A stretch of DNA of 64,000 nt from Janthinobacterium sp. (GCF_009923995.1 NZ_RFSK01000022.1:1-64000), one strand, 5' to 3'. Positions 36,497 to 51,189 are shown, counted from the stretch's first letter. Made by a program: numbers and translations. The notes: generated by a model from the sequence alone, not told the origin.

Positions 36497-36947
36497 TCAG
36501 CTGTCCCAGCTGCAATGCATCACATAGGCGTGCTCGTCCGTGCCAAAGACAAAGACGCTCCAGATGGCGCCCAATTGGCCGGCCAGGCTGCGCCGACCCG
36601 AAGATACCAGTTGGTGCCAGCGGGGCTGGCCGTCCAGCAGTTCGGCCACTTCGCGCTCGAAGCCGTCGAACAGGCGCGCGTCGAGCGGCTGGCGGTCCGC
36701 CTCGCTCATGGGACGCAGCCGTTCCAGCAGCCACTGGCGCGGCGTGCAGCGGCGCCGCCTCGAGCGGCTGCAGGGACAAGCCCTCCGACGCCACGTTCAG
36801 CGCGCGACACACGGCGTCGAGCGACGCCTGCGGCGCGACGGGCCCGAGATACTCGCACAGAAACAGGCTGCCGTCGTCCTTCAGCGCGCCGACGGCTTGC
36901 AGGTAGCCATGCAACTGCTGCGCATGGGCGTGGCAAGCGCCGCTCAT
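36497..36947 (-). pseudogene. Frameshifted hypothetical gene downstream of, and coupled to, dusA
   Basis: N-terminal half 'MSGACHAHAQQLHGYLQAVGALKDDGSLFLCEYLGPVAPQASLDAVCRALNVASEGLSLQPLEA' in one frame; C-terminal half '...RQWLLERLRPMSEADRQPLDARLFDGFEREVAELLDGQPRWHQLVSS...' in another. Confidence 0.55.
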
Positions 36948-37942
36948 CAGCCCGGCAAAGACAATCGCGCCGCCGCTTCCAGCAGCAAACGGGGGTCGCC
37001 CGAGGCCAGCTTCTTCGAATCCGACAGGGTCTGGCGGAAGCCGCGCGCGCCGGGCAGGTTTTGCATCAGGCCCAGCATGTGGCGCGTGACGCTGTTCAGT
37101 TTCAGGCGCCCCGCCTCTTTTTCCAGCTGCGCGCTGATATAGGGAATCATCGCCTCGAGCACCTGCTCGCGCGTTTTGACGGGCGCATCGTCGCCGTAAT
37201 AGCGCTGGTCGAACTGCGCCATCACGTAGGGGTTGTGATACGCCTCGCGGCCCAGCATCACGCCATCGAGGTGCTGCAGATGCAGGTCGATCTCGTCCAG
37301 GGTCTTGATGCCGCCATTGATAATGAACTCGAATTGCGGAAAATCACGCTTCAAGCGGTAGGCATAGTCATACTTGAGGGGCGGCACTTCGCGGTTTTCC
37401 TTCGGACTCAAGCCTTTCAGGATGGCGTTACGCGCATGCACGATAAACGTCTTGCAGCCGGCATCGGCCACGGTGCCGACGAAATCACGCACGAAGTCGT
37501 ACGATTCGCTGTCGTCGATGCCGATGCGGTGCTTCACCGTGACGTCGATGTCGACCACGTCGCGCATGGCTTTCACGCAGTCGGCCACCAGCTGCGGCTC
37601 GGCCATCAGACAGGCGCCGAAGGCGCCCTTCTGCACGCGCTCGGACGGGCAGCCGCAGTTCAGGTTGACCTCGTCATAACCCCACTTCTGGCCCAGCTTC
37701 GCGCTGGTGGCCAGGTCCGCCGGATCGCTGCCGCCCAGCTGCAGGGCCACGGGATGCTCTTCCTCGTTGAAGCGCAGATGGCGCTCCACGTCGCCGTACA
37801 CGAGCGCGCCCGTCGTCACCATCTCGGTGTACAGCCAGGTATGGCGCGTGATTTCGCGGTGGAACTTGCGGCAATGGCGGTCGGTCCAGTCCATCATGGG
37901 AGCGACGGACAGGCGGCGGGAAGGCAAAGAAGAGGAAGTCAT
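36947..37942 (-). CDS. dusA: tRNA-dihydrouridine(20/20a) synthase
   Basis: 'LSVAPMMDWTDRHCRKFHREIT', 'VNLNCGCPSERVQKGAFGACLM'. Confidence 0.95.
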   Translation of the reverse strand: MTSSSLPSRRLSVAPMMDWTDRHCRKFHREITRHTWLYTEMVTTGALVYGDVERHLRFNEEEHPVALQLGGSDPADLATSAKLGQKWGYDEVNLNCGCPSERVQKGAFGACLMAEPQLVADCVKAMRDVVDIDVTVKHRIGIDDSESYDFVRDFVGTVADAGCKTFIVHARNAILKGLSPKENREVPPLKYDYAYRLKRDFPQFEFIINGGIKTLDEIDLHLQHLDGVMLGREAYHNPYVMAQFDQRYYGDDAPVKTREQVLEAMIPYISAQLEKEAGRLKLNSVTRHMLGLMQNLPGARGFRQTLSDSKKLASGDPRLLLEAAARLSLPG

Positions 37943-38058
37943 GGTGTCTACAAAAACAGGGGCTGCAAATGACAAACCCGCTGCGCGCCTCACCGGTGAC
38001 GGAAAGGCGGCGCAGCGGGCCGGAAGCGCATGGCCCGCAGGCCATGCTCTACAACAGA

Positions 38059-39891
38059 TTACGAATCGCGCGACGCTTTTTTACGCTCGTGCTCTTTCAG
38101 GAAACGCTTGCGCAGACGGATCGATTTCGGCGTGATTTCCACCAGTTCGTCGTCCTCGATGAACTCGACCGCGTATTCCAGGGACATCTGGATAGGTGGT
38201 ACCAGGCGCACCGCTTCGTCGGTACCCGACGAACGCACGTTGGTCAGCTGCTTGCCCTTGATCGGGTTGACGACCAGGTCGTTGTCGCGCGAGTGAATGC
38301 CGATGATCATGCCTTCGTAGACTGGATCGTTGTGCGACACGAACATGCGGCCGCGGTCTTGCAGTTTCCAGATCGCGTAGGCAACGGCAGCGCCGTCGTC
38401 CTGCGAAATCAGCACGCCGTTGCGACGGCCAGCCATTTCGCCACGGGTGTTGTCGACTGGTGCGTATTCGTGGAACACGTGGCTCATCAGGCCGGTACCG
38501 CGGGTCAGGGTCATGAATTCGCCCTGGAAGCCGATCAGGCCACGCGCCGGGATCAGGTACTCGAGACGCACGCGGCCCTTGCCATCCGATTCCATGTTTT
38601 GCAGGTCGCCGCGACGACGGCCCAGTTCTTCCATGACGCCGCCCTGGTTGGCTTCTTCCACGTCGACCGACAGGTTTTCAAACGGCTCGTGGCGCACGCC
38701 ATCGACCATCTTGAACACCACGCGTGGACGCGAAACGGCCAGCTCGAAGCCTTCACGACGCATGTTTTCGATCAGAATCGTCAGGTGCAGCTCGCCGCGG
38801 CCCGATACTTCGAAGATCGTGTCGTCGTCGGTTGGCGCCACGCGCAGAGCAACGTTGGCTTTCAATTCTTTTTCCAGACGGTCACGCAGTTGACGCGAGG
38901 TCACGAACTTGCCTTCGCGGCCAGCCAGCGGCGAGTTGTTGACCATGAAGTTCATGGTCAGGGTCGGCTCGTCGACGGTCAGCATCGGCAGCGCTTCCGG
39001 GGTGTCCACGGCGCACAGGGTCGAACCGATGCCGATTTCGTCGATACCGTTGATCAGGCAGATGTCGCCGGCGACGGCTTCGTCCACCAGCACGCGCTCC
39101 AGGCCCTTGAAGTTCAGCACCTGGTTGATGCGGCCCTTGATCGGGGTCGCGCCTGGGCCATTGATGACCAGCACGTCCTGGCCGACCTTGACGGTACCGC
39201 GGTTGACGCGGCCAATGCCGATCTTGCCGACGTACGACGAGTAGTCCAGCGAGGTGATCTGCATTTGCAGCGGGCCTTCCGGATTGTCGTCACGTACTGG
39301 AACGTGTTCCAGGATGGCGTCGAACATCGGCTTCATGTCGCCGCCGCGCACGTCTTCGGTCAGACCGGCATAGCCGTTCAGGCCCGAAGCGTAAACGATA
39401 GGGAAATCCAGTTGCTCATCGGTAGCGCCCAGCTTGTCGAACAGTTCGAACGTCTGGTTGATGGCCCAGTCAGGACGTGCGCCCGGACGGTCGATCTTGT
39501 TGACGATGACGATAGGCTTCAGACCCAGTGCCAGCGCCTTGCGCGTGACGAAACGGGTTTGCGGCATCGGGCCTTCCTGTGCATCGATCAGCAGCAGAAC
39601 CGAGTCCACCATCGACAGAACACGTTCCACTTCGCCGCCGAAGTCGGCGTGGCCTGGGGTGTCGACGATGTTGATGTGGGTGCCTTCGTACTCAACGGCG
39701 CAGTTCTTCGACAGAATCGTAATGCCGCGCTCCTTTTCCAGGTCGTTCGAGTCCATGACTCGGGTGTCGACCGCTTGGTTTTCACGGAAGGTGCCGGACT
39801 GGCGCAGCAGCTGGTCCACCAGCGTGGTTTTGCCGTGGTCAACGTGGGCGATAATGGCGATATTACGAATTGCGCGTTTTGTATTTGACAT
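38059..39891 (-). CDS. typA: Ribosome-associated translational GTPase TypA/BipA
   Basis: '[27 protein letters not shown]', '[15 protein letters not shown]', '[16 protein letters not shown]'. Confidence 0.97.
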   Translation of the reverse strand: MSNTKRAIRNIAIIAHVDHGKTTLVDQLLRQSGTFRENQAVDTRVMDSNDLEKERGITILSKNCAVEYEGTHINIVDTPGHADFGGEVERVLSMVDSVLLLIDAQEGPMPQTRFVTRKALALGLKPIVIVNKIDRPGARPDWAINQTFELFDKLGATDEQLDFPIVYASGLNGYAGLTEDVRGGDMKPMFDAILEHVPVRDDNPEGPLQMQITSLDYSSYVGKIGIGRVNRGTVKVGQDVLVINGPGATPIKGRINQVLNFKGLERVLVDEAVAGDICLINGIDEIGIGSTLCAVDTPEALPMLTVDEPTLTMNFMVNNSPLAGREGKFVTSRQLRDRLEKELKANVALRVAPTDDDTIFEVSGRGELHLTILIENMRREGFELAVSRPRVVFKMVDGVRHEPFENLSVDVEEANQGGVMEELGRRRGDLQNMESDGKGRVRLEYLIPARGLIGFQGEFMTLTRGTGLMSHVFHEYAPVDNTRGEMAGRRNGVLISQDDGAAVAYAIWKLQDRGRMFVSHNDPVYEGMIIGIHSRDNDLVVNPIKGKQLTNVRSSGTDEAVRLVPPIQMSLEYAVEFIEDDELVEITPKSIRLRKRFLKEHERKKASRDS

Positions 39892-40076
39892 GGTCGTAGT
39901 AGTTACTGAAAAACTGCGGAGTGCGTACAAGGTGTACGAGATACCCGAATGCTAATCTATTTCCGGAACCGCGTAGTATAGCATGTTGCGTTGCAACGCT
40001 ATCTAAAAATGCTGGCGGCTCCCGCAGTCGGGGACGGTTTGTTTAAAAAAGCGACACTGTTTGACGAGTGAATACC

Positions 40077-40140
40077 GGGGTCAGACCCTCAATCCCGCTA
40101 ACTCAGAGGCTTGCGCCAACGGTCGCGGGGGTCTGACCCC
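40077..40140. repeat. REP/MITE-like palindromic repeat with ~12-bp terminal inverted repeats
   Basis: ggggtcagaccc ... ggggtctgacccc between typA and truB. Confidence 0.55.
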
Positions 40141-40145
40141 AGCTT

Positions 40146-41081
40146 TTATTGATGTGCTGTCGCAATCAAGCGCTCGGGCGCCAGGATGCTGTACTCCTGC
40201 AACTGGCCCGTGCCCAGCAGTTTGCTGTCGTGATACACGCGCACCCTGCCAGGTTCGGCCGGCACGGCGACGTCTTCCTTGCCCAGGGCGATGCGCTGGC
40301 CATGCAGGAAGCGCTTGGCCAATTCGTCCGTCAGTTGCACGGCGGGAAAACTCGACAACAGGGCATCGACGGGCGCCAGCAGGCTCAACGGTTCGGCATG
40401 CGCCGTCAGTTCGTCCAGCGTGACGACGCCGTCCAGGGTCAGGTTGCCCACCTGCGTGCGGCGCAAGGCGTTCAGATGCGCGCCGCAGCCGAGGGCCTGG
40501 CCGATGTCCTCGCCCAGCACGCGGATATACGTGCCCTTGCTGCACATCACGGACAATTTCAGGAACGGGGCCTCATAGCCGAGAAACTCGAGCTTGTGGA
40601 TGGTCACCGGGCGCGCTTCGCGCTCCAGGGTGATGCCGGCCCTTGCATACTCATATAAGGGCTTGCCGTCCCTTTTCAAGGCCGAGTACATGGGCGGCGT
40701 CTGCAGGATGGGCCCGCGGAACTGCGCCAGCACGGCCTCGATCTGCTCCTGCGTCACGTTGACGTCGCGCGTTTCCAGCACTTCGCCCTCCGTGTCGCCC
40801 GTATCCGTCGTCTGCCCCAGGTGCACCAGGGTTTCGTAGGTCTTGTCCGCTTCCAGCAAATCCTGCGAGAACTTGGTCGCCTCGCCAAAGCACAGCGGCA
40901 GCAAGCCCGTGGCGAACGGATCCAGGGTGCCTGTATGGCCCGCCTTCTTCGCGTTCAGCACGCGCTTGGCCTTGATCAGCGCATCGTTGCTGGACCAGCC
41001 GACCGGCTTGTCCAGCAGCAAGACGCCGTCCACGAGGTCGCGCACCCGCTTGATGCCGGGCGGTTTCTTCGGACCGGCCAC
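40146..41081 (-). CDS. truB: tRNA pseudouridine(55) synthase
   Basis: 'VDGVLLLDKPVGWSSNDALIKAKRVLNAKKAGHTGTLDPFATGLLPLCFGEATKF'. Confidence 0.96.
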   Translation of the reverse strand: MAGPKKPPGIKRVRDLVDGVLLLDKPVGWSSNDALIKAKRVLNAKKAGHTGTLDPFATGLLPLCFGEATKFSQDLLEADKTYETLVHLGQTTDTGDTEGEVLETRDVNVTQEQIEAVLAQFRGPILQTPPMYSALKRDGKPLYEYARAGITLEREARPVTIHKLEFLGYEAPFLKLSVMCSKGTYIRVLGEDIGQALGCGAHLNALRRTQVGNLTLDGVVTLDELTAHAEPLSLLAPVDALLSSFPAVQLTDELAKRFLHGQRIALGKEDVAVPAEPGRVRVYHDSKLLGTGQLQEYSILAPERLIATAHQ

Positions 41082-41083
41082 TG

Positions 41084-41500
41084 TTATTGCTCGTCCGTCT
41101 CGGGTTTCGCGTCCGGCTCGGCATCGGCCGCGCGCGTGGCGTTGGCCTTGTCGATCAGCAAGGACATTTCCATGCCGCGCGACGTCGAGCTGTCATGCAC
41201 GAAATGCAACATCGGCAGGGTGTGGATGTGCAGGCGCTTGCCCAGCAGGCCACGGATGAAGCCGGCCGCAGCCATCAGGCCTTCGGTCGTGTTCTTGATG
41301 GCTTCCTTGCTGTCTTTCAACATCGTGAAAAACACCTTGGCGTGCGCGTAGTCCGGCGTGATCTGCACTTCGGTGATGGTGATCATCGTGCCGACGCGGG
41401 GGTCTTTCAGTTCGTAGGCGATGATTTCGGCCAGGTCGCGCTGGATCTGGTCTGCCACGCGCAAGCCGCGCGCCGGCATGGTTTTGCTATGTTTAGCCAT
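41084..41500 (-). CDS. rbfA: Ribosome-binding factor A
   Basis: '[49 protein letters not shown]'. Confidence 0.95.
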   Translation of the reverse strand: MAKHSKTMPARGLRVADQIQRDLAEIIAYELKDPRVGTMITITEVQITPDYAHAKVFFTMLKDSKEAIKNTTEGLMAAAGFIRGLLGKRLHIHTLPMLHFVHDSSTSRGMEMSLLIDKANATRAADAEPDAKPETDEQ

Positions 41501-41629
41501 GATAGTAAGTGCTGTCCTAAGTGCCGCAGGGCGCATGGGTCAAACGGTTGCCCGTTGCCCCATGCGCCCCACGTGTTTGCGCGGACAACGATATGTCCGC
41601 GCGGCATTTCATTTCTGTTACTGCGGTGA

Positions 41630-44488
41630 TTACAGCGTACGCGCGATTTCCTGGACTTCGAACACTTCCAGCGTGTCGCCAACCTGAATGTCGTTGTAGT
41701 TCTTCAGCGACAGGCCGCACTCCAGACCGGCGCGAACTTCTTTCGCATCGTCCTTGAAGCGTTTCAGGGAGTCGATCTCGCCGCTCCACACCACGATGTT
41801 GTTGCGCAACAGGCGGACGGAAGAAGCACGCTTGACCACGCCATCGGTGACCAGGCAACCGGCAACCGCGCCCACTTTCGAGACCAGGATGACCTGGCGG
41901 ATCTCGACCTGGCCGATGACCGTTTCGCGTTTCTCTGGTGCCAACATGCCCGACAACGCCGATTTGATCTCGTCGATCGCATCGTAAATGATGTTGTAGT
42001 AGCGGATGTCCACGCCATTCGACTCGGCCAGCTTGCGCGCCTGGGCGTCGGCACGGGCGTTGAAGCCGATGATGACCGCTTTCGAGGCGACTGCCAGGTT
42101 GACGTCCGATTCCGTGATGCCGCCGACGGCAGCGTGAACCACCTGGACGCGCACTTCGGAGGTCGACAGTTTCTGCAGCGAGCCAACCAGCGCTTCCTGC
42201 GAACCCTGCACGTCGGTTTTGATGATCAATGGCAAGTTTTTCACTTCGCCTTCGGCCATCTGGTCGAACATGTTTTCCAGTTTCGCGGCTTGCTGTTTCG
42301 CCAGTTTCACGTCACGGAACTTACCTTGACGGAACAGACCGATTTCGCGCGCCTTGCGCTCGTCCGCCATGACGACGACTTCTTCACCGGCGACCGGCAC
42401 TTCCGTCAGACCCTGGATTTCGACCGGGATCGACGGACCCGCTTCAGCGATGGCCTTGCCGTTCTCGTCCAGCATGGCGCGCACGCGGCCATACGAAGAG
42501 CCCGCCAAGATCACGTCGCCGCGGCGCAAGGTACCCGACTGCACCAGGATCGTCGCGACAGGACCACGGCCCTTGTCCAGACGCGCCTCGACCACCAGGC
42601 CGCGCGCAGGCGCTTCCACCGGTGCCGTCAGTTCCAGCACTTCGGCTTGCAGCAGCACTTGTTCCAGCAGGTCGTCGATACCCTGACCCGTTTTGGCCGA
42701 GACCGGCACGAATGGCGATTCGCCACCGTATTCTTCCGGCACGACTTGTTCGGCGACCAGTTCCTGCGTCACGCGATCCACGTTGCCGCCCGGTTTGTCG
42801 ACCTTGTTGATCGCCACCACCAGCGGTACGCCGGCTGCTTTCGCATGGGCAATAGCTTCTTTCGTTTGCGGCATCACGCCATCGTCGGCGGCAACCACCA
42901 GAATGACGATGTCGGTTGCCTTGGCGCCACGGGCACGCATCGCGGTAAACGCTTCGTGACCCGGGGTGTCGAGGAAGGTGATCATGCCGCGTGGCGTATC
43001 GACGTGGTAAGCGCCGATATGCTGCGTAATCCCGCCCGCTTCGCCCGATGCCACCTTGGCACGGCGGATGTAGTCCAGCAGCGAGGTCTTGCCGTGGTCG
43101 ACGTGACCCATGACGGTGACCACCGGTGCGCGTGGCTTGGTTTCGAAGTGCGCGTGTTCGCCCACGTCGGCCAGCAACGCTTCCGGATCGTCCAGTTCGG
43201 CGGCGAACGCCTTATGGCCCATTTCTTCCACCAGAATCATGGCGGTTTCCTGGTCCAGCACCTGGTTGATCGTGCACATCTGGCCCAATTTCATCAAATG
43301 CTTGATGACTTCGGATGCCTTGACGGACATCTTGTGCGCCAGTTCGGCCACGGTGATCGTTTCCGGTACGTGCACGTCCTTGACGACGGCTTCCGTCGGC
43401 GCCTGGAAGTTCGATTCACGGTCGTCATGGTGCGTCGGGCGACGGCCCTTCGCGCCACCGCGCCAGCTGTCACGGCCGCCTGGGCCGCTGTTGCCGCGTG
43501 GCTTGGGACCACCGGTGGTGCCGCGTTTTTTCGCGTCATCGGACCAGGTGGACGACACATTGGCCGACTTGATGGATTTCTTGTCTGCAACAGCAGGCTT
43601 CTTGTCGCCCGGCTTGTCGCCCGGTTTCTTGTCAGCAGGCTTGTGCAGGGTGCCTTCCGGCGCCTTCGGCTTGACCGGTACCGGCGCAGGCTCAGGCGCC
43701 TTGATGGCGCGGCGTGGCGCGTTCATCATGGCCTTGATCTGGGCCACTTCGTCGGCGACGGCCTTGCGTGCGCGCTCGGTGGCTTCCGCCTTGTCAGCGG
43801 CTTCCTTGGCGGCAACAGCAGCGGCGGCGGCTTTTTTCTTCGCTTCTTCAGCGGCGGCAGCTTTTTTCGCTTCCGCGGCGGCATCGTCGGCGACAGGCGC
43901 GGCGGTGCTGGCAGCAGGCGCGGCGGCAGCCTTGGCGGCCGCTTTCTTCGCTTCCGCTTCCGCTTCTTTCTTCGCGGCCAGTTCAGCCTGTTGCGTGGCT
44001 TTCGCCTGGGCTTCTTTTTCCGCGTCGAGCTTGGCCAGACGTTCCTGCTTTTCGCGCAGGTCCGCTTCCTGGCGGGCGATCAGTTCTGCCTGTTTACGGG
44101 CATCTTCTTCACGGCGCGCCACTTCGGCGGGATCGATCACCGGCGCGGCAGGCGCGACCGGCTCGGCAGCGACCGGCGCCGCTTCGTCACGCTGGACGAA
44201 GGTGCGTTTCTTGCGCACTTCCACTTGGATGGTGCGCGACTTGCCGGTGGCGTCAGCCTGCTTGATTTCAGTCGTTTCCTTGCGGGTCACGGTGATTTTC
44301 TTCTTTTCTGTGTCAGCCGCTGCGCCGTGTGTGCGGCGCAGATGATCCAAAAGCTTGTCCTTATCATCTTTCGACAATGGATCTGACGTCGAACTTTTCT
44401 CGACGCCGGCAGAACGCAGCTGCGTCAGCAGCAAATCTGCAGGCATCTTCAGTTCGGTGGCAAATTGGGCTACGTTGTTACTCGCCAT
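41630..44488 (-). CDS. infB: Translation initiation factor IF-2
   Basis: 952 aa; '[40 protein letters not shown]'. Confidence 0.97.
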   Translation of the reverse strand: MASNNVAQFATELKMPADLLLTQLRSAGVEKSSTSDPLSKDDKDKLLDHLRRTHGAAADTEKKKITVTRKETTEIKQADATGKSRTIQVEVRKKRTFVQRDEAAPVAAEPVAPAAPVIDPAEVARREEDARKQAELIARQEADLREKQERLAKLDAEKEAQAKATQQAELAAKKEAEAEAKKAAAKAAAAPAASTAAPVADDAAAEAKKAAAAEEAKKKAAAAAVAAKEAADKAEATERARKAVADEVAQIKAMMNAPRRAIKAPEPAPVPVKPKAPEGTLHKPADKKPGDKPGDKKPAVADKKSIKSANVSSTWSDDAKKRGTTGGPKPRGNSGPGGRDSWRGGAKGRRPTHHDDRESNFQAPTEAVVKDVHVPETITVAELAHKMSVKASEVIKHLMKLGQMCTINQVLDQETAMILVEEMGHKAFAAELDDPEALLADVGEHAHFETKPRAPVVTVMGHVDHGKTSLLDYIRRAKVASGEAGGITQHIGAYHVDTPRGMITFLDTPGHEAFTAMRARGAKATDIVILVVAADDGVMPQTKEAIAHAKAAGVPLVVAINKVDKPGGNVDRVTQELVAEQVVPEEYGGESPFVPVSAKTGQGIDDLLEQVLLQAEVLELTAPVEAPARGLVVEARLDKGRGPVATILVQSGTLRRGDVILAGSSYGRVRAMLDENGKAIAEAGPSIPVEIQGLTEVPVAGEEVVVMADERKAREIGLFRQGKFRDVKLAKQQAAKLENMFDQMAEGEVKNLPLIIKTDVQGSQEALVGSLQKLSTSEVRVQVVHAAVGGITESDVNLAVASKAVIIGFNARADAQARKLAESNGVDIRYYNIIYDAIDEIKSALSGMLAPEKRETVIGQVEIRQVILVSKVGAVAGCLVTDGVVKRASSVRLLRNNIVVWSGEIDSLKRFKDDAKEVRAGLECGLSLKNYNDIQVGDTLEVFEVQEIARTL

Positions 44489-44534
44489 TCAGTCCTCTTT
44501 TCTATGTGTCGCGGAGATGATAAAGATACTCAAA

Positions 44535-46585
<2,051 letters not shown>

Positions 46586-46699
46586 GAAATTCTCCAGAAA
46601 TAAGGCCCGTTTTCAGCATCGCGGCACTGCAACAGCACCGGCGGCATGCGAAAAACACGCGCAAGTCATATATGGCCCCTTGTCGGCGCCATTACAAAC

Positions 46700-46735
46700 G
46701 GTTCAACAAAAAAAAAATGGGCATCTGCCCATCTT
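46700..46735 (-). terminator. Terminator downstream of rluB
   Basis: reverse strand agatgggcagatgcccattttttttttg. Confidence 0.7.
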
Positions 46736-46928
46736 CTTGTATTTCCCCAACCAGATGAAAGCACTCCCCACCAAACAACCCTGCGGAGAACTTTTATTAG
46801 GCTGCAGATTATAACCTCTTATTAACTTCGCCGCAATGCCGCACGCAAGGTGCGGCCCGGCTTACAACAGTTACAAGAGCGCGCCCCCGCCGCAGTTTGG
46901 CGGGAACGCGAGAAGAAATTCCTCTGAA

Positions 46929-48986
46929 TTAACCTTTGCTGCGGCGGCGCGGCATGCCATCCATGCCGCCACGATCCATGCCGCCGCGCGGCTGGCCGCC
47001 GGAACGGGCCTGGCCGCCGGCACCGCCCGCATTGCGGCGCGGACCCGTGTTGGCGAAGCCGAACGCCGTTTGCAGCGGATCGGGCTGGCGCGGACCGCGC
47101 TGCGGTGCGCGGCCTTCGCCGCCGGGACGGCCCTGGCCGGCGGCGCGCGGAGCACGGCCTTGCGGCGCGCCTTCGAACGATGCCGACGAACGGGGCTGAC
47201 CACCCTGGAACGGACCTTGCGGCTGACCACGGCCCGGACCACGCGCTTCGCCTGGACGGCCGGCGCCGCCTGGGCGGCCCTGGCCTTGCGGACGGGCAAA
47301 CTGGCCTTGCGGCTGGCCACGGCGCGGCGCGACGGGGAAAGGATCGGCGTTGCGGTTGCTCACATCGATGCGGTTGCCATTCGGCTCGTCATCGCGGCTC
47401 GCCTTGCGCGCTTCGCGGCCCTTGGCGGCGCCGGCGGCACGGGGATCGCCCGAAGGCGGCATTTTCTTTTCGATGCCGTAGGCGGCCAGCAGGTCGCGCA
47501 CGGTGTTCTCATCCATCTCTTCCCAGCGGCCCCGCTTCAGGCCGCTCGGCAGGGTCATGGCGCCGTAGCGGGTACGGATCAGGCGCGAAACGGTCAGGCC
47601 GATGGCTTCGAACATGCGGCGCACTTCGCGGTTGCGGCCTTCGCCGATCACCACGCGGTACCACTTGTTGATGCCTTCGCCGCCGCCATCGGCGATCTTC
47701 GAGAACTGCGCCATGCCGTCTTCCAGCTCGACGCCGGCCAGCAGCTTCTGGCGCATGCCCTCTTCCAGCTCGCCCAGGGTACGCACGGCGTACTCGCGGT
47801 CGATGCCGTAGCGGGGGTGCATCAGGCGGTTGGCCAGGTCACCGGAAGTAGTAAACAGCAGCAAGCCTTCCGTGTTGAAGTCGAGGCGGCCCACGGCCAG
47901 CCACTTGCCTGCCTTCATGGTCGGCAGGCGGTCGAACACGGATGGACGGCCGTCCGGATCATTATGGCTGACGATTTCGCCGGCCGGCTTGTGATACACC
48001 AGTACGCGTGGCGGTTTCTTGCTCACGCGGCGCTGGATCAGCTTGCCGTTGATGCGTACGTGGTCGGTCGGCAGGATGCGCTGGCCGATGTGGGCCGGCT
48101 CGCCATTGACGGACACGCGGCCCGAAATGATCAGGTCTTCCATGTCGCGGCGCGAACCGAGACCGGCTTCGGCCAGCACCTTGTGCAGCTTCGGCGCATC
48201 GTCGTCGGACGTCAGGTCGCGGCGCACGACGGCTTTTTGCGCGCGGCCCATGCCGCCGTCTTCGCTGTCGAAGGCGTCGGAGGTCACGAAGGAAAACACG
48301 GCGTCTGCATCGCTGACCTTGCCTGGCGCAGCCTGACGGCCCTTGCCTTTTTTACGGCTCTTGCCCGCATTCTTGCCGGCACCGGGCACGTCGTTGCGCG
48401 GACCGCGCGGCGCGCGTGGTGCGGACACGAGGTTGCCTTCGGCATCGAACACATCGGCGGCTGGCGCGGCAGCTTGCTCCGCGGCAGGCGCGGCGGCTTC
48501 CGCTGCCTGCGGCGCTTCGGCGCGCGGCGGCTGGCGCAGCGCGCGTTCGGCTTGCACGCCGCGCATCTGGCGCGGACCGCGCGTCGGACGCGCTTCGGCC
48601 GGCTTCTCGGCAGCGGCTTCCGGCGACGCTTCCGCTTCGGCGGCAGCGGCCTTGGCGGCGGCGCGGGCGCGCGGCGGACGCGGCGCCGGGGCGGCGACCG
48701 CCTCGGCGGCGGCTTCCGCCGCTTCCGCCACGGCCTTCAGGGCCGGCTTGGCGCGGGTTTTCTTGACGGCAGGAGCGGCTTCTTCAGCGGCAGCGGCAGC
48801 AACGGGCGCTTCGGCGGCCACGTCGGCTTTCGTGCGGCGCTTCGGCTTGGCAACGGCGGCGTCGCCGGCAGCGGCAGTCGCCGCAGCGGCGTCGGCCTCG
48901 ATCTGGGCCTTGGTGCGGCGCTTGGGCTTGGCAACGATGGCTTCGTCGCTGGCGGTAACTGTCTCGGGTGTGTTCGGATTATTCAT
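46929..48986 (-). CDS. rluB: 23S rRNA pseudouridine synthase B with long low-complexity N- and C-terminal extensions
   Basis: S4 and RluB core '[38 protein letters not shown]', '[38 protein letters not shown]'. Confidence 0.92.
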   Translation of the reverse strand: MNNPNTPETVTASDEAIVAKPKRRTKAQIEADAAAATAAAGDAAVAKPKRRTKADVAAEAPVAAAAAEEAAPAVKKTRAKPALKAVAEAAEAAAEAVAAPAPRPPRARAAAKAAAAEAEASPEAAAEKPAEARPTRGPRQMRGVQAERALRQPPRAEAPQAAEAAAPAAEQAAAPAADVFDAEGNLVSAPRAPRGPRNDVPGAGKNAGKSRKKGKGRQAAPGKVSDADAVFSFVTSDAFDSEDGGMGRAQKAVVRRDLTSDDDAPKLHKVLAEAGLGSRRDMEDLIISGRVSVNGEPAHIGQRILPTDHVRINGKLIQRRVSKKPPRVLVYHKPAGEIVSHNDPDGRPSVFDRLPTMKAGKWLAVGRLDFNTEGLLLFTTSGDLANRLMHPRYGIDREYAVRTLGELEEGMRQKLLAGVELEDGMAQFSKIADGGGEGINKWYRVVIGEGRNREVRRMFEAIGLTVSRLIRTRYGAMTLPSGLKRGRWEEMDENTVRDLLAAYGIEKKMPPSGDPRAAGAAKGREARKASRDDEPNGNRIDVSNRNADPFPVAPRRGQPQGQFARPQGQGRPGGAGRPGEARGPGRGQPQGPFQGGQPRSSASFEGAPQGRAPRAAGQGRPGGEGRAPQRGPRQPDPLQTAFGFANTGPRRNAGGAGGQARSGGQPRGGMDRGGMDGMPRRRSKG

Positions 48987-49773
48987 TCTTCGTTTCTTGG
49001 CTGTGCTGACCTGGCGCAGCGTCAACCGTTAGTTCTGGCGCAGGGTCGTGAGTGTAGGCTTCGTCCATGGGCGAAGCATCGGGGCCGGCATCAAGGCTTG
49101 CTGTCACATCTACATCTGTCACAGCCGTATTGCTACCTGCACCAAGCTGGGGGGCAAGCTCATTGCTTGCCTTGTCAAAATTTTCCTGCAGGGCCGCTTC
49201 CAGGGCTTCGAGCCCATTGCCCTGCATTTCACTGATTTGCTGCAAAGGCGGCAGCTGGGACAGCGAATGCAAACCCAGGTCATCCAAAAACTGCTTGGTG
49301 GTGGCCAGCAAGGCCGGCCGTCCCACCACGTCGCGGTAGCCGATGGCATCGACCCAGCCGCGGTCTTCCAGCATCTTGATCGTCTGCGAATTGACGGCAA
49401 CGCCGCGAATCTCCTCGATATCGCCGCGCGTCACCGGCTGGCGATACGCGATGATGGCCAGGGTTTCCAGGGTCGCCCGCGAATACTTGGGCGGCCGCTC
49501 GGGCGTCAGGCGATCGAGATACATCTTCATTTCCGGGCGGCTTTGAAAGCGCCAGCCCGAGGCCAGGCTGACGATCTCGATGCCCCGCCCTTCCCATTCG
49601 TCCCGCAACTCTTCCAGCAACTGCTTGATCGTGTCGGCACCGACGCCGACACCGCGCACGCGGCCGCTCTCGTCCGCATCGACGAACAGCTTTTTCAGGC
49701 TGTGGATCGTCAGCGACTCACGAGCGCACAGCAACGCGGTTTCGAGGACTTTTTTAGCCTCAATTGTATTCAT
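48979..49773 (-). CDS. scpB: SMC-Scp complex subunit ScpB
   Basis: '[67 protein letters not shown]'. Confidence 0.94.
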   Translation of the reverse strand: MNTIEAKKVLETALLCARESLTIHSLKKLFVDADESGRVRGVGVGADTIKQLLEELRDEWEGRGIEIVSLASGWRFQSRPEMKMYLDRLTPERPPKYSRATLETLAIIAYRQPVTRGDIEEIRGVAVNSQTIKMLEDRGWVDAIGYRDVVGRPALLATTKQFLDDLGLHSLSQLPPLQQISEMQGNGLEALEAALQENFDKASNELAPQLGAGSNTAVTDVDVTASLDAGPDASPMDEAYTHDPAPELTVDAAPGQHSQETKNE

Positions 49774-49847
49774 AGCAATTCTGTGCGGATGTGTGTTGCA
49801 ATTCGTATGCAGAGAAAGAAATCAAAACGTTCATTTCAACGTAACGG

Positions 49848-49993
49848 ATGGCAGACATCGATGACGACGCCATGCTGGAGTTACAAGTTGAGGCTGTTTT
49901 TCCGACGCCTTGGCCGATGCGCGCAAAGCGGGACTTGCGGATGCAGTGAAAGTCCTGCGATCCATGGAGCTGGCCTTAAATAACCAGCAATGA
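49848..49993 (+). other. Candidate small ORF needing a +1 correction at a T5 run (49897-49901)
   Basis: MADIDDDAMLELQVEAVF in one frame joins SDALADARKAGLADAVKVLRSMELALNNQQ* if the run has one extra T. Confidence 0.35.
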
Positions 49994-50169
49994 AACGATA
50001 TCCGGAGCAGCTGCTTCTCTTGTGGCGGCAGACCAGCCAGGCAAGTGAGCGACAGTCGTCGTTTCATCCAACGATGCCAATTGTACCTGATAAAAAGCGG
50101 AAAAGCGCAAAACCGGGCAAAACACACGTTTTACCCGGCCCTGGCGCGACATCTGGAACGGCTGGCGCA

Positions 50170-51189
50170 TCAAAGGGAGGCGAGTTTCTCCGAGAGAATG
50201 GCCGATGCGCCGAGGAAAGCCGGATACTGCGCCGTGATGACGAAGGTGGGCACTTGCGACACATAATTGGCGAAGCGGCCCTTGCGCTCGAAGCGGGCGC
50301 GGAAACCGGAACGGTCGAAGCGCTGGCCCAGGCGCGGCACGATGCCGCCGCCGATATAGATGCCGCCCAGCGCGCCCAGGGTGACGGCGACGTTGCCCGC
50401 CACCGTGCCCAGCATGCAGCAGAAGGCTTCGATGACGTCGTCGCACAGCTGCGATTCGCCGGCCAGCGCGCGGCGCGTGATCTCCGCCGCCGGCAAGTCT
50501 TCGGCCGGCACGCCGGCGCGGTCGGCCAGGGCGCGGTAGATCAGTTCCAGGCCATCGCCGGAAATCAGGCGTTCGGCCGAGACGTGTTCAAATTCGCGCC
50601 AGGCGAATTGCAGGATGCCCACTTCCACCTCATTCGACGGCGCGAAGCTGACGTGGCCGCCTTCGCTTTGCAGGGCGATCCAGCCGCCATGCGAGGGAAT
50701 CAGGCCCGATACGCCCAGGCCCGTGCCGGCGCCGATCAGGCCGATGGCCGTGCCGGGACGGGCCGTGCCCGCGCCCACCTGGTGCTTCTGCTCGGCAGAC
50801 AGCTGCGGCAGCGAGCGCGCCAGGGCCGTGAAATCGTTGACCACGTCCAGGGTCGTGAAGCCGCACTCTTCGCGCATGGCGCGGATCGAGAACGACCAGT
50901 GGTGGTTCGTCATGCTGAGGAAATCGCCGTCGACGGGATTGGCGATGGCGATCACGGCATGGCGCACGGCTTGCCCGCCGGCCGCGGCCACGTGGGGCAA
51001 GGCCAGGTAGGCTTGCAGCGCGGCGGACAGGCTCGGGTAATCGGCACAGGGCAGCACTTCCACCAGGACGATGTGGCCGGCGGCCACTTCCAGGGCGAAA
51101 CGGGCATTGGTGCCGCCCACGTCGGCCAGCAGGCGCGGTCCATCGGCGAAGGCGGAAGTCGGCAGTACGGGAGAAGACGAAGCGCTCAT
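50170..51189 (-). CDS. glk: Glucokinase
   Basis: '[17 protein letters not shown]', '[12 protein letters not shown]', '[14 protein letters not shown]'. Confidence 0.95.
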   Translation of the reverse strand: MSASSSPVLPTSAFADGPRLLADVGGTNARFALEVAAGHIVLVEVLPCADYPSLSAALQAYLALPHVAAAGGQAVRHAVIAIANPVDGDFLSMTNHHWSFSIRAMREECGFTTLDVVNDFTALARSLPQLSAEQKHQVGAGTARPGTAIGLIGAGTGLGVSGLIPSHGGWIALQSEGGHVSFAPSNEVEVGILQFAWREFEHVSAERLISGDGLELIYRALADRAGVPAEDLPAAEITRRALAGESQLCDDVIEAFCCMLGTVAGNVAVTLGALGGIYIGGGIVPRLGQRFDRSGFRARFERKGRFANYVSQVPTFVITAQYPAFLGASAILSEKLASL

